Shown piece by piece: positions 5,459 through 5,843 of a DNA stretch of 5,843 nucleotides. How positions within the stretch are numbered: position 1 is the stretch's first letter; every line of letters starts with the position of its first letter. The DNA comes from Clostridia bacterium (lineage in GTDB: Bacteria > Bacillota > Clostridia > Oscillospirales > CAG-272): NCBI GenBank assembly GCA_017559555.1, contig JAFYRH010000130.1:1-5843 (forward strand). The letters are read 5' to 3'. The translations under genes were made by a program, and so were the position numbers. Below the pieces are notes generated by a model, which saw nothing but the letters and a program-made list of their open reading frames with translations, was not told where the DNA came from and made no database searches.

Positions 5459-5843
5459 ATGTCAAAAAAAACATCCACTCAGGTCAAATACTTGACCGTT
5501 AGTGCTATGCTTTGCGCCCTGGGAGTTGTGGTATTGGGACTCGGCTCGATTGTTGAAGTTCTTGACCTCACCTTTGCTATTTTCGCTTCCCTTTTGACCG
5601 TTTATGCAGTGATTGAAATGGGCGGCATTTACCCGTGGTTGGTTTGGATCGTTACCTCCTTGGTGGCTTTTCTACTTCTTCCGCTTAAAACTCCCGTTCT
5701 CTTTTATGCACTCCTCTCGGGATACTATCCAATCCTCAAACAAAAAATCGAGCGCAAAATGGCTCGTCTGCCTGCTTGGGTGGCAAAAATGGCGGTGCTT
5801 GCCGTCTCTCTCGGCATTATTTGGGGTGTAATGAAACTCTTCC
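5459..5843 (+). CDS. Multi-pass membrane protein, 3' end beyond window
   Basis: The reading frame is open from ATG 5459 to the window end (128 complete codons), with GGAGG (5449-5453) five bases upstream and only 13 bases after the J-domain gene stop. After a short basic start (MSKKTSTQVK) come hydrophobic segments at about 12-33, 36-52, 57-76, 79-90 and 107-127. This indicates four or five membrane passes in the visible part. Notable residues are Glu53 within a hydrophobic context, GYYP (88-91), and an amphipathic, basic stretch (93-103) probably on the cytoplasmic side. The N-terminal pattern resembles small membrane proteins such as ECF-transporter S components, but I cannot assign a family. 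The position suggests the same transcript as the two genes before it. Confidence 0.85.
   Translation, partial: MSKKTSTQVKYLTVSAMLCALGVVVLGLGSIVEVLDLTFAIFASLLTVYAVIEMGGIYPWLVWIVTSLVAFLLLPLKTPVLFYALLSGYYPILKQKIERKMARLPAWVAKMAVLAVSLGIIWGVMKLF

Noticed and set aside
4591..5478. A 295-codon open frame on the minus strand.
   Set aside because: It is antisense to the DUF5685-like and J-domain genes. The plus-strand frames have clear domains and binding sites; this one has neither.
1..5843. CRISPR array, mobile element, tRNA or rRNA gene.
   Set aside because: I saw no regularly spaced direct repeats, transposase or integrase motifs, terminal inverted repeats or tRNA-like cloverleaf sequences in the window.

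Overview
The window looks like a core chromosomal segment from a member of the Bacillota, most likely class Clostridia. Evidence: strong AGGAGG-type ribosome binding sites, sigma-A-like promoters, the infC-rpmI-rplT order behind an L20-type attenuator leader, a dprA-topA pair, and three rightward genes of kinds I associate with clostridial genomes. I cannot name the genus from sequence alone. I see no insertion sequence, phage gene, tRNA, rRNA or CRISPR array.

Layout: the window is divergent around a control region at about 3595-3941. To its left everything is on the minus strand, in transcription order: a near-consensus promoter (3754-3782), an RNA leader with a Rho-independent attenuator just before the gene, infC (starting at a non-canonical ATT codon), rpmI, rplT, a strong terminator (2390-2417), a SpoU/TrmH-family RNA methyltransferase, dprA, a promoter, and the first codons of topA cut by the left edge. 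The infC-rpmI-rplT unit supplies translation initiation factor IF-3 and ribosomal proteins L35 and L20. The leader can fold two mutually exclusive ways, as expected if L20 switches off its own operon by premature termination. The methyltransferase, DprA and topoisomerase I are RNA- and DNA-maintenance functions. The methyltransferase-dprA pair lies beyond the rplT terminator, and I found no convincing promoter of its own.

To the right, a plus-strand promoter (3875-3903) drives three closely packed genes: a DUF5685-like protein with CxxC/CxxH cysteine-histidine pairs and two aspartate-rich motifs; a J-domain protein with TPR-like helices and a very cysteine-rich tail, overlapping its predecessor by 17 bases; and a multi-pass membrane protein that runs off the right edge. 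Nothing in the window establishes the job of this cluster. The co-chaperone domain, the potential metal ligands and the membrane partner make it the least explained part of the window.
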